Below, piece by piece: positions 33,481-43,588 of a stretch of DNA of 64,000 bases. The notes below the pieces were generated by a model. That model made no database searches and was not told where the DNA came from. It saw only the letters and a program-made list of their open reading frames with translations. Position numbers and translations under genes: made by a program. Position 1 is the stretch's first letter. Every line of letters starts with the position of its first letter. This DNA is from Pleurodeles waltl (Eukaryota; Chordata; Amphibia; Caudata; Salamandridae), in contig NC_090442.1 of assembly GCF_031143425.1 (NCBI RefSeq), positions 425,709,776 through 425,773,775 of the forward strand. The letters are read 5' to 3'.

Positions 33481-34810
33481 TGTTAATATCTGTAGAAAAT
33501 TGCCTTTTGACTACTTATTCAGCAGAAGTTTTCCTGTTTCCATGAAGACACCACAAGCTGATTGGATGAGCGAACTAAAGAAGGAAAAGACTTGTATCAA
33601 ATCTTTGATATGAAAGCTTATATAATTGCATGTTCCTAAAGTAGAGTAAGATTCTGCTTAGAGACTTACTAGACTTCTCTGCAGATCCATTTGCTGAGAC
33701 ACTCTCAGACTTATTCTGAGAGAACCTTTCATTTCCCTACCTGAATCTATGCTGCTTTTGGCTCTACTGAGCTTCTCCAACCTTTCTTTATGGGAGGTTC
33801 TGCTTTGATTAATATTTGAGATTTGATGATAAAGCTTTATGCTTTCACTTCTCGATTTAGGCCTTTTTATGGTTTCTAACTGATGCTTTTCTGTCATTCT
33901 CCAATACTTAGAATATGGACTTTCCCTTTATGGAAGGCACCTAAATGCTAATGTTTTATTATTGATCATTTGTGCTGCTTGAATGTAAATTTTCCTTGAA
34001 AAAACAAAAGACAAGAGGCATTTGGCATTACAGGAACAGTTTGTTTAATTAAACATTAAGGCTGGGAGAACAGTTACAGAACTGGGGTCTGAAGACTGTC
34101 TCAAAGTACATTTGTTCTGAACAGTGTTTTATACATTTCTCTGGGTACCACAAAACAATTACAACATTCCTTTTGAGGTGAAGAATGTGAACAGTTGTCT
34201 TGCAGTCATAAATAAGGTCCTGATAATAAACACAGTAGGCCTCAACCTTGCTTGGGCACAATTTGAGCCAGTGGGTAACCTGTCCAGATGTCCGGCCTGA
34301 GGGACAGATGATCGCTGTGTGTTGCTGTGCATGCTATGTTATGATTGACTGTTTATTCTTAACTTCATGTGGCATCTGAATTTATAGTGTTTGGGAATGT
34401 GCACACCCCTCCGGCTATGTGTGTTTTATTGAGGCCAATCTCCTGGGACCATTGTGGTGTTGTTGCACCTCTTTGTGGGACTGATCTGAGATTCTTGTTT
34501 ATGCATTTGTCTGTCTGCTACACGACACCCCACCTGTGACATGTCAATCTATAACCTCAGGCGTAGGCCTCAGAGCCTGACTGACCACGTACTTCGGAGT
34601 TGGGGTTGAGGGAGAGTTCACGATGGGTTAATTTATTAATGATAAGGCAATTTCGTTCTTATTTGTGAATGTATCATTGTGTGCATCAACATCGACCATT
34701 CCAATATAAACATTTGTCTTGATTGATCTAATTGAATTGATGATATTTAATATTTATTCTAATAAAGATTTTAAAACTTTAAACTTTAATAAAGCTTTTA
34801 AAGTCACATG
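33481..34810 (+). other. Spacer between repeats B2 and A2
   Basis: AT-rich. TATATAAT at 33619, several TTTAATAAAG-type signals near 34755-34800 and the repeat-B/repeat-A borders could make this the body of one longer repeat (possibly an LTR) of which copy 1 is interrupted by the minus-strand Gypsy element. No open frame with similarity. Confidence 0.35.
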
Positions 34811-34933
34811 AATTCTCATCACTGACTCCCAAAAGATTCAAATTCAAAAGTGTGATATCTAGTTGATTCGATTTGCAGCTCCTGATTAATTCTCACTTAT
34901 GGCAAAAGTCTGTTGACCCAGCTCAAGTAAAAT

Positions 34934-36591
34934 GATGATGATGATGATGTGGGATTTGTAAAGCACTCAGATACTCCAGGGAGTGTCCCAATGCTGAGTT
35001 AGGTAGACTGCACTCAGGACTGGCCCATTAATTTTGTTGAAAGAGCCATGTTTTAACTTTTTTCTTGAAGAAGGTTAGCTCAGTGATTGACCGTAACTCC
35101 AAAGGAAGTTTATTTCATGTAGCCAGCCCTAGGTAGGCAAAAGACCTGTTGCCGGCTCTTGTGCAGATGATTTTTGGAATTTGGGCCAATCAGCCATGGG
35201 TATACCAAAACGTTCTTGTGGGGATAAAGGCTTTAATCCTCTCCTTCAAATAGTTACCTCCAGAGGCATGTATAGCTTTGTAGATAAGCACTACATATTT
35301 AATGAAGATCCTTTTTTATGTGGGAGTCAGTGGAGTGACCTCAGGTGAGTAGACATTTAAGTTCATGGGGTAGGTTCGGGAGGATACGGGCTGCCGAATT
35401 CTGAACAACCTGAAGTCTGTTTAAGAGATATTCTGGCAGGCCCAGATAAAGAGCATTACCATAGTCAAGTCTGGAGTTTATCAAAGCTTGAATCATCATT
35501 TTCTAGGCATCAAAGGACAGGATGGACAAAATTATTTTCAGAGCTCACAGTAGCCCAAAACAGGAACTGACCAGCGCCTGGATATGTGGTTGGAAAGATA
35601 GTGTGCTGTCAAATTTGATTCCTAGATTCTTCACAGTGCAATGTTGGGAGTTAGGGAGGGGAGCGCCCTTCGGCCAGAAGATCTTCCAAGTGTCTGGCAA
35701 TTTTAGTCTTATCCGGATTACATTTCAGTTGATTGGTTGACAACCAGAGGAATACATATGAGAGGTATTCTTTAATGCCTTCTCTAGCAGTCACCTCTCC
35801 CTTTTCACATGTGAACAAAAGTTGTGTGAGATTTGCGTACAAAATTTTCTTAGCTAAGGTCTCAGCCAGCCGAGCTAAGGACGTAAGATAGACCTTAAAA
35901 AGAGTAGGACTGGGGGTTGAGCCAGGGGGCACACCAACTGACAGTTCATACATTTTTTAGAAAAAGGGTTCAGCCATATCTCCTGAATTCTGTCTTCTAG
36001 AAAGGAAGTGAGCCACGTTAGAACCAAACCACCAATTTCAACAAATTGGAGTTGGGTCAGGAGTCTAGAGAGGGGAACAGTATTAAAGGCAGCAGATAAG
36101 TCTGGCATGTCCAGGATGGCTTTCCACCCTCTGTCCAGCATGCCCTTGATATGCTTAGTAATGTCTAGCAGGGACGTCTCTGTGCTAAATCCAAGTCTGA
36201 AACCCACTTAACTCAGGTGTAGGAAGTTGGCATTTCCAGGTACTGTGAGAGTTGTGAATTTACAATTGTTTTCAGAACTTTTGAAAAAGCCGTGAGAAAA
36301 AGAATGGGCCTGTATTTAGCTTGAGCTTTGGGATTTGCTGTAAGTTTTTTAAGCAAGGGCAACATTTTGGCTTGTTTCCATTGCACTTGGACCGTGTGAG
36401 GTGTTCAAAAGTTCATTTGCTAAGCGATTGATAGCATGTGCCACCTTGACAAGTATTCTTGGGGGGCAAGGGTCTGCTGGGGACACAGATTTAAGGCTTT
36501 TTTTTTTTATAGCCACCAGTGACTCCTCTAAAGGAATAGGGAGGAATTAAGAGAAACTGGGTGTCTCAGCAATGTTCTTGTTATCAACTAC
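34934..36591 (-). mobile_element. L2/CR1-type LINE, 5'-truncated
   Basis: Minus-strand copy with 3' end at 34934: GTGCTTTACAAATCCC followed by a short CAT repeat (plus strand ATGATGATGATGATGATG at 34934-34951). It carries the RT and C-terminal region only, about 1.65 kb. It is younger than the repeat it lies in (the homologous site at 29.2 kb is empty). Confidence 0.8.
35651..36480 (-). pseudogene. LINE reverse transcriptase remnant
   Basis: In element orientation: WKQAKMLPLLKKLTANP and YRPILFLTAFSKVLKTIV (about 36390-36260, the LLKKP...NYRPIS...SKVLE block), then GFRLGFSTETSLLDITKHIK, DLSAAFNTV, WLTSFLEDR, VGVPPGSTPSPTLF, ILYANLTQLLF and LSTNQLKCNPDKTKI. The catalytic box reads YANL instead of YADD, and several blocks are in different frames. 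The end of the protein beyond about 35650 is not conserved enough to trace. Inactive. Confidence 0.8.
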
Positions 36592-36690
36592 TAACTAAAA
36601 GCCGGGACTGCGAATTTCATAAATTGGTAAGATTATGCCATAACCCAAATATGTAATGTAAGTCTCGGCTCCACTCGTGCTAATCTGTGC

Positions 36691-38910
36691 AGGATCATTT
36701 CCTGATTTATAGTGCAGATGGTATTAGGTGTTCCCAGAACATCCTCATGCATATTTGTCACTCAGACTATGTTCTTAATTCAACCTGGGTATCGACGGGC
36801 GGGCACCCATTTTATGCACATTAATCATCTCCACCTTGTAATGATTCATACTCCCATTTGACTGCCTTACTCGAGTTTTTGTTTTCACAAAGTGCTTGTA
36901 GCACCATGAAGAAAGGAGGATTATAAGCAATTTGATGTGACTGCATGATAAACCTACATACCACACATAACTACTGACATAATACACCACCGTTCATCTA
37001 GAACTCATGCTCAACTTATGTGGTAACAACTATATGATTTATTATGCACTTTGGCCCTTGCATCTGTTACTTCATTGCTTAGGGACTGGATACACCACTA
37101 CTATCCCTTGTGATAATCCATGAGTGTCTCCTATATTGCATGTGTTAGTAAATACTAAGCAGTGAGGCGAAATGGTAGAAGGCGAATCAATTCACTAATG
37201 TAGTAATAATATATTTAATTTCACACAAAAATAATCATCATGACATTTTGTTACATCCTTAAATATACATTTAATCATTTTAGATGTTCTTAGTTTGTCA
37301 TACATTAATTCTATTATTGCTCTATAAAAAAAATCATAATCACAAAAATAACTATTTTTCACCCTGCCTCTTTTCATCCTCAATATGAAACATGGTTTCC
37401 GGCCCACATAAAGTCCAAAGAATAGCAACCTATGGATGGGTTTGTAAATATGTTCTTCACAATTGGGCCTTGACCGGTAACCTGACACTTGGATGCTCTT
37501 TGCACGTTTCAATGACAACTGTTCCTTTCTCACAACCTTCTTCAGAGGATGTGTTGCCAGAAAAATAAAGTAGCTCCTATTTAGACACTAATCCCAAAAC
37601 GATGCAAGCAAAGAGAGCCTTGCACGCGTTAGGAGGGCTCAGGTCATTTACCCTCAATCCCAACACGCTCATACTAGCACATTTTGGAACCAAATGGTCA
37701 AAAGGAGATTTCCGTGGTATGATTTTCAAACAATTTGGGGAATTGTTTTTCATCTGTATAGGCTTTCATGAAATATTCAACTAAATACAACTTCGGTTGA
37801 CCTTTGTCTGGTAGATCATCCTCTTGAAAACATTCTTAACAAATGGAATAGATTTGTTAATTTCATAATACAATTTTCAAACAAATTGAAGGAGAATTTA
37901 TTGGATTTGCTACAACGTAGTTCTCTGCTTCCCAAATTTTCTACACCCCTCTTTTCATCTCAATGCTTTATTTCAATATCTTCTTCCCATCCTCAGATCT
38001 TTTTTCCATCTTTCACTTTCTTCCAATCTTGCCCTTTGTTTGATCCTCTGTGCTTCTCCACATTTCTTTTCATCTTCTGATTCTCTTCTTCACTTTTGTT
38101 CCCCTGTCTCTCTCGTTCGTCCCCCTGACTCAAAATATCCCCTAATGCCTTTCCCGTTTGATTCCTTTCTTTTTCCTTTTCTGTCTTTCTTTTTTCTCTT
38201 TCATTCTATTTAGAACAGGACATGTGAAGGACAGCCCTGTGATGCAGACTGCCAGGATGATGCTATGTAACACCACTGACAGTTTGGAGATACACTGCCA
38301 CTCATGGTGATGCACATCTTGAATTAGTGAGATTAGCACTTTCGTGGATGCTTCACTGCAAGATCCATGACTTAACGCTCAAAAGCTGATCAAAAGCAGA
38401 CAGTGTTTCTTTGCACAGGGGGTCAACCCCAGATGTTGAGTAAGGCATATGTGACTGGTGGTCCTAAACCATGCATCAGCCCCCATTAGTTTCTGAGACC
38501 CTAATGGATCTCAGGTAGGTTAGCATGTTCCCTGGTTTTATGCAGATGACTTTCATATGTGCCAATGTTGCTTGCACTGGATGCAGCAGCCGCACCACTT
38601 GGTGTTACTTGCCACTCAAGTTGCTGGTTTAATTACAGCACAACTTAGTATGGTCTACTGTTAGCCTTCCGGATTAAGCTCTGACCCTCTAAAAACGTTG
38701 ACAGGCCAGTTTTGTGTGGTTGCATTTATGGTGCAGGTTTTGGAAGCATGTTTTAGGTCAGATCTAATTATTTTATGCAGTGTAGATAACCTTGGAATAT
38801 TAAAACGATATTTGAACTTTTGGCAGTGTTTCATTCTTTCACTGATCGGTGAAATGTCTGGCACATAAGAACCTTGATGAATATGAATGATCACATCTAC
38901 CCACAGACAC
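36691..38910. other. AT-rich; possible Penelope-type tail and a pyrimidine tract
   Basis: No gene. On the minus strand at about 37560-37500 CTCTGAAGAAGGTTGTGAG and GTCATTGAAACGTGC resemble the TGAAGAAG...GAAACG tail described at 20.69 kb. A C/T-rich strand run covers about 38020-38215. Otherwise AT-rich with chance frames. Confidence 0.35.
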
Positions 38911-38913
38911 ATA

Positions 38914-38936
38914 GGTGGTCATTACAACCCTGGCGG
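38914..38936 (+). repeat. Left terminal inverted repeat
   Basis: 23 bases matching the right end at 19-20 positions; begins GGTGGTCATTAC. The G-rich start plus TCATTAC word is shared with the elements at 21044 and 49995 and, as TGATTC/TCATTC, with the element at 58530. Confidence 0.85.
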
Positions 38937-39799
38937 ACGGTGTAAAAGGTGGGGTAATACCGCAAACAGGCCGGCGAAAAAAAAAAGGGAATTACGACCC
39001 TGGCGGTAACCGGCAACAAAGACAGCCACTTTAACACTTCGCCCGCCACGGCAGTACAGACAAACAGCGTGGCGGTCACCGCCAACAGACAGGCGGGAGA
39101 CAAAGTACCGCCCACACTATTACAACACACAAATCCGCCACCTTTTCCGGGGCGGATTCACCGTGGATAAAAACACGGCGGAAACAGCCTTTGCTATGGG
39201 AAAACGCTCACCTCAACACACTCCACGAGGAACGACGACTCCATGGAGCCGGAACTCCAAATACTACCTGCCCTTGTCTTTCTGCTCCTGTACGAACAAC
39301 AGCGACGTAGGCGCAGAACATACCGGTGAGTACTGCATCTACGACACGGGGAGGGGGAGGCAAAAGATAGGGGGACACCCACCAAACACCCCCACCTCCA
39401 CCCCCACCCTCACATAGTACAACATACACACCAATGCAGTCAAAAATATCACATTAACAACCCACAATCCCCCCGGAAGAATGCAAAGACAAAGCGAGAT
39501 CCGTTCAAATATTGTAATGTGCCAATATACATGTCATATAAAAATATACTGAATCATATCTCAAAATCTGTCATATTTATATATACAATACAAGAAGTAG
39601 TGCAGATATGTACACAACAATGTCCGTGCACCAACAGTCCAAAAATGCATGGGCGAGGCCCACAATAGATACCTGACCAACATCCGAGAGAACACTGCCG
39701 GGGCATCAGATTGAAACACTACAGGCACCTCAGGGGGAAGGGAAGGGGAGGCACCTCAGCCACATGACTGCAAAGCCAGATCCACGACGGGGCTCCATG

Positions 39800-40157
39800 C
39801 CCATTGATGTATCCTGGGGAGTGCAAAGCCACAGTCTCTCAAGTCTATACAGTGGGTGGCTTGCCCACTGTTCAATCCCGGGGAGTGCAAAGCCACAGTC
39901 TCTCAAGTCTCTACAGTGGGTGGTTTGCCCACTGTGCCATCCTGGGGAGTGCAAAGCCACAGTCTCACAAGTCTCTACAGTGGGTGGGTTGCCCACTGCT
40001 GCATCCTGGGGAGTGCAAAGCCACAGTCTCTCAAGTCTCTACAGTGGGTGGCTTGCCCACTGTGCCATCCTGGGGAGTGCAAAGCCACAGTCTCTCAAGT
40101 CTTTACAGTGGGTGGGTTGCCCACTGGACCATCCTGGGGAGTGCAAAGCCACATTGA
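39800..40157 (+). repeat. Minisatellite, 64-bp unit, about 5.5 copies
   Basis: GGGGAGTGCAAAGCCACAGT starts at 39816, 39880, 39944, 40008, 40072 and 40136: exactly 64 bp each time. Units are nearly identical (CTCTACAGTGGGTGG, TTGCCCACTG). 64 is not a multiple of three, so open frames across it are chance products of the repetition. Confidence 0.95.
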
Positions 40158-40318
40158 CGCAAGTAGATGCAGTTCTCAACTGGTACTGGGTGGGACTGGT
40201 GGCCAGACTGGATGAGTCTCCCCGTGAAAGTTCCTGTCCTGTCACTCTCCCAGCTGCACATGGGAGAAGGATGCCTGATGTGGCGGCCTATTCATACCCA
40301 CACAGTGTTTTCCCTGAT

Positions 40319-40636
40319 CAGCGGTCTTCACCATGGCGGTCTTGGCCTTGTTCAGCGGTGCTTTGTCATAGCTGGCTATGGACTGTTCAGCTGTCTTCAC
40401 CATGGCGGTCTTGGCCTTGTTCAGGGGTGCTTTGCCATGGCTGGCTATGGACTGTTCAGCGGTCTTCACCATGGCGGTCTTGGCCTTGTTCAGCGGTGCT
40501 TTGCCATGGCTGGCTATGGACTGTTCAGCTGTGCTTTGCCATGGCTGGCTATGGACTGTTCAGCGGTCTTCACCATGGCGGTCTTGCCCTTGTTCAGCGG
40601 TGCTTTGCCATGGCTGGCTATGGACTGTTCAGCAGT
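40319..40636 (+). repeat. Minisatellite, 69-bp unit, four copies plus a 35-bp partial
   Basis: CAGCGGTCTTCACCATGGCG-type starts at 40319, 40388, 40457 and, after a 35-bp partial unit at 40526, at 40561; the last ends by 40636. The unit contains GCTTTGCCATGGCTGGCTAT. Period 69 is a multiple of three, so it stays open in several frames, but it lies beyond the stop of the antisense gene. Confidence 0.9.
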
Positions 40637-40661
40637 AGCCTGAGATGGCGGTTCAGATACT

Positions 40662-40790
40662 GACATTGGTGTGTGGCATGACGAGCTCCACACTGGACAT
40701 TGGGGTGTGGCATGACGAACTCCACACTGGACATTGGGGTGTGGCATGACGAACTCCACACTGGACATTGGGGTGTGGCATGACGTTCCA
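40662..40790 (+). repeat. Minisatellite, 34-bp unit, four copies
   Basis: GACATTGGGGTGTGGCATGA begins at 40662, 40696, 40730 and 40764, each exactly 34 bp apart. Unit continues CGAACTCCACACTG. Confidence 0.9.
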
Positions 40791-43588
40791 TCATCGCCCA
40801 GCGGGGCTGTGGGATCCTGGTCCCTCCTGGGCACTGACTCCGGCGGTGGTTTCCTGACCAATAACGATACTTGGGCCCTCCTGGGCACTGACTCCGGCGG
40901 TGGTCTCCTGACCAGTAACGATACTTGGGCCCTCCTGGGCAATGACTCCGGCGGTGGTCTCCTGACCAGTAACGATACTTGGGCCCTCCTGGGCAATGAC
41001 TCCGGCGGTGGTCTCCTGACCAGTAACAATACTTGGGCCCTCCTGGGCACTGACTCTGGCGGTGGTCTTCTGACCAGTAACGATACTTGGGCCCTCCTGG
41101 GCAATGACTCTGGCGGTGGTCTCTGGACCAGTAACGACAGGGCTGGCGGTTGTGTCTGGACCGCCGGAAATGATGGCGCACTTCTCCGCCGTGACACTGA
41201 CAACAGGCTGGGCAGACTTCCTCAGAACCTTCCCCACCTTCTTTGGAGTTACAGCTGACTCACCAATCGCCTTCGATCCCATTTCACTTGTTGTCCCACC
41301 AGGAGCCTTGACACGGTCCCGTCGTCCACTCTCCAATTTCGGTGCCTTTACAGGGGGTGGGCTGACAGTGCCTTGGCTCCGGGTCCTACTGCCTGCCCTG
41401 GTGGACGGTGCACTCCAAAAACCTGGAACACGCACCACTGGTACTGGAGGCTTTTTGGCTGAGGCGCTACGACGGGACTGATGAACTGTAGGGGGGGGTG
41501 GGGGCAAACAGGTCAATTTGACAGAGGGACAGTTTCTGACGGACACTGGGATGGGTAGTTGGAGGGGGTCTGGGAGTGGAGGTAGAGGAGGTGGTTGTAG
41601 GAGGTGTCACTTTAGGTGTTTTGGGTGCAGGTGCAGGTACTGGAGGCTGTCGTGAGGTGGATGGATGTTGGGTGAGTGATTGCCGGCATTTGTGTACTTT
41701 GGGAGGGGGCGTCACAGACACACTGGGAGAGGACACAGGGGATGTGTAAATGGCAGTGGAGGTGGTGAGTGCAGGTGAGCGGCTTGTGGTGCTGGGTGTT
41801 CTGGTGCAAGTCCTAGTGCCTGTAGATGTGGTGTGTGTGTAGACGAGACTGGGAGGGAGGAGGGAGAAGAGGAGGAGGGGGACACATTGGAGACAGTGGA
41901 TGTTGGTGTGTCTGTATGGGTGTGATGCTTGTGTGAATGCCTGTGGTGTGTGTAGTGCCTATGTTTGCTTGAGCTACTTTTGGGTGTTGACTTGTGTGCC
42001 TGCTGGTCTGTAGGTGTGCTTGGGATGGGCTGGGGTACAGGGGATTGGGTCTGGGTGGAGGAGGTTGGAGGGGGAGGCTGGACACAGGGACATTGGCTGC
42101 CATCAGTGCTGAAGCCAGAGATTGCAGGGTTCGCTGAAGGACAGCCTGACCAGAATGAATGCCTTCCAGGAATGTATTACCGTATTTCAACTCTCGTTCT
42201 ACACCCTGGATGGCATTCACAATGGTAGACTGCCCAACAGTGAGTGACCTGAGGAGGTCAATGGCCTCCTCACTGAGGGCAGCAGGGGAGACTGGGGCAG
42301 GGCCTGATGTGCCTGGGGCAAAGGTGATGCCCACCCTCCTGGGTGAGCGGGCACGGGACACACGCTGAGGGGCTGCTGGGAGGGCGGTGCTGGTAGGGGA
42401 GGTGGCGGCTGTACCTGTAGAAGTGGGGCGCACAGATGGTGCCGCCACCACAGGGGAGCTCCCATCGGCGGACGAGTCCGTGTCGCTGGTTGGTGATCTG
42501 GTGGCCGACATGAAGCTCCCCTCGCCCTCCGTCCCACTGGTGAATTCAGAGTCTGTGGTGTGGCCCTCCATGGCCATGTGGGATGCAGCTCCCTCGTGCT
42601 CCGGTGCCACTGTACCTCCGCCTGTTGATGCTGATGTACAAAAGGACAGGGAGAGCAGGAAAAGGGGGGAGGCAGAAGAAAGAAAGGTTTAGTGCATGGC
42701 ATACCGCTACCGTTGGCGGACAAGACAGACGCAGCAGCCCCATGCATTACGCCGTGCTCCTGACCTCTGCACGTGCTATTTCTGGGATATGGCCTACATG
42801 GCAATGGTAGTAATCTGCCCACATGGATGGCAAAGGGGCAACTATACATCAACTTCCCTCTGTTTTGAGCTGGGGTACAGTGCCACATGGCCTACATAAC
42901 AGAGGGGCCTTGCCTACCTAACTCGCCCTGGCCTATGGACACCCACAACCCAACACCCCCACCCAGACACCTCCACTGCACGCAAAGTCCATATGATGAG
43001 GTAGTACTCAACCCCTTGTGTCTGCTGTGATGTCCTTAAGCGCCCATCCAACTCCGGGTAGGCCACCGCCAGGATCCGGAACATCAGGGGGGTCATTGTG
43101 CGACGGGCACCCCTCCCACGTTGGGAGGCCATCCCCAGCTGAGCCTCCGCTGTCTTCTTGCTGCAGCGGCGAATGTCCTCCCATCTCTTACGGCAGTGGG
43201 TGCCCCATCTCTGGTGGGCCCCCAGGGTCCAGACTTCCTTGGTGATGGCACGTCAAAGGTCCCTCTTCTGGTGGGCGCTGACCTATATGACATGCACAAG
43301 GAAAGAGGACAGTCATTACCTACTGCACCGTCGTTGTGATTGGCCCCCTCCAACTCTATCCCTGTGGCCCATTCATCCCCATGCATAACTGTTCTATGTA
43401 CTCTGCCCCCTTCCCTCATCCACCCAGCCCTCTCCACCCAAGCCTAGCCCATACAACGTGCTCCCTGTGTACTAACCTGTTGGTCTGGAGGACCGTAGAG
43501 TAGCGTGTACTGGGGAGGACCCCATCCACAAGTTTCTTCAACTCCTGTGCAGTGAAGGCAGGGGCCCTTTTTCAGACGCAGCAGCCAT
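40791..43588 (-). pseudogene. Myb/SANT-like gene 1, nested antisense in the nuclease intron
   Basis: Probably a DNA-binding partner of the nuclease. Exon 1 (43588-43477) starts MAAASEK and, with one-base shifts, reads APAFTAQELKKLVDGVLP and QYTLLYGPPDQQ up to a GTTAGTAC donor. Exon 2 starts at 43282 after a TATAG acceptor: VSAHQKRDL, TGA where Trp is expected, RAITKEVWTLGAHQR, HCRKRWEDIRR, KKTAEAQLGMASQRGRGARR and TMTPLMFRILAVAYPELDGR. This is a three-helix Myb/SANT-like (trihelix) domain. Exon 3 starts at 42630 after ATCAG and encodes VAPEHEGAASHMAMEG, an acidic and Pro-rich linker, SEEAIDLLRSLTVGQSTIVN (helix) and, after a frameshift near 41800-41740, a Pro/Lys-rich tail ending with the 18-residue repeats at 40791. 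At least three frame breaks and one nonsense codon. Confidence 0.8.
40815..41150 (-). repeat. Coding minisatellite, 54-bp unit, six to seven copies
   Basis: CTGGGCACTGACTCCGGCGG-type starts at 40827, 40881, 40935, 40989, 41043 and 41097, each exactly 54 bp. On the minus strand each unit encodes 18 residues, EGPSIVTGQETTAGVIAQ, in frame with the C-terminus of the intronic Myb-like gene. Substitutions between units are partly conservative (VIAQ/VSAQ, TAG/TAR). Confidence 0.9.

Larger units (their letters stand above)
34811..36690 (+). repeat. Repeat A, copy 2, split by a LINE
   Basis: The left part 34811-34933 ends AGCTCAAGTAAAA and the right part resumes at about 36592 as ACTAACTAAAAGCCGGGACT and ATTGGTAAGATTATG. 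The word AA-TAAAA on both sides is a plausible target-site duplication for the LINE. Compare the empty site at 29056-29250. Confidence 0.7.

Noticed and set aside
38020..38215. Pyrimidine-rich tract as possible triplex or promoter element
   Set aside because: Interrupted and mixed C/T composition without mirror symmetry long enough to support it.
39800..40157. CRISPR-like array
   Set aside because: Units are contiguous 64-bp repeats without unique spacers, in a eukaryotic transposon.
39764..40663. 299-codon plus-strand open frame
   Set aside because: It is created by the 64-bp and 69-bp tandem arrays; no start context, domain or conservation in the sister copy.
40514..41203. Two further long minus-strand frames over the tandem arrays
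   Set aside because: Shadow frames of the 54-bp and 34-bp repeats; the frame that continues from the Myb exon is the 40791-41546 one.
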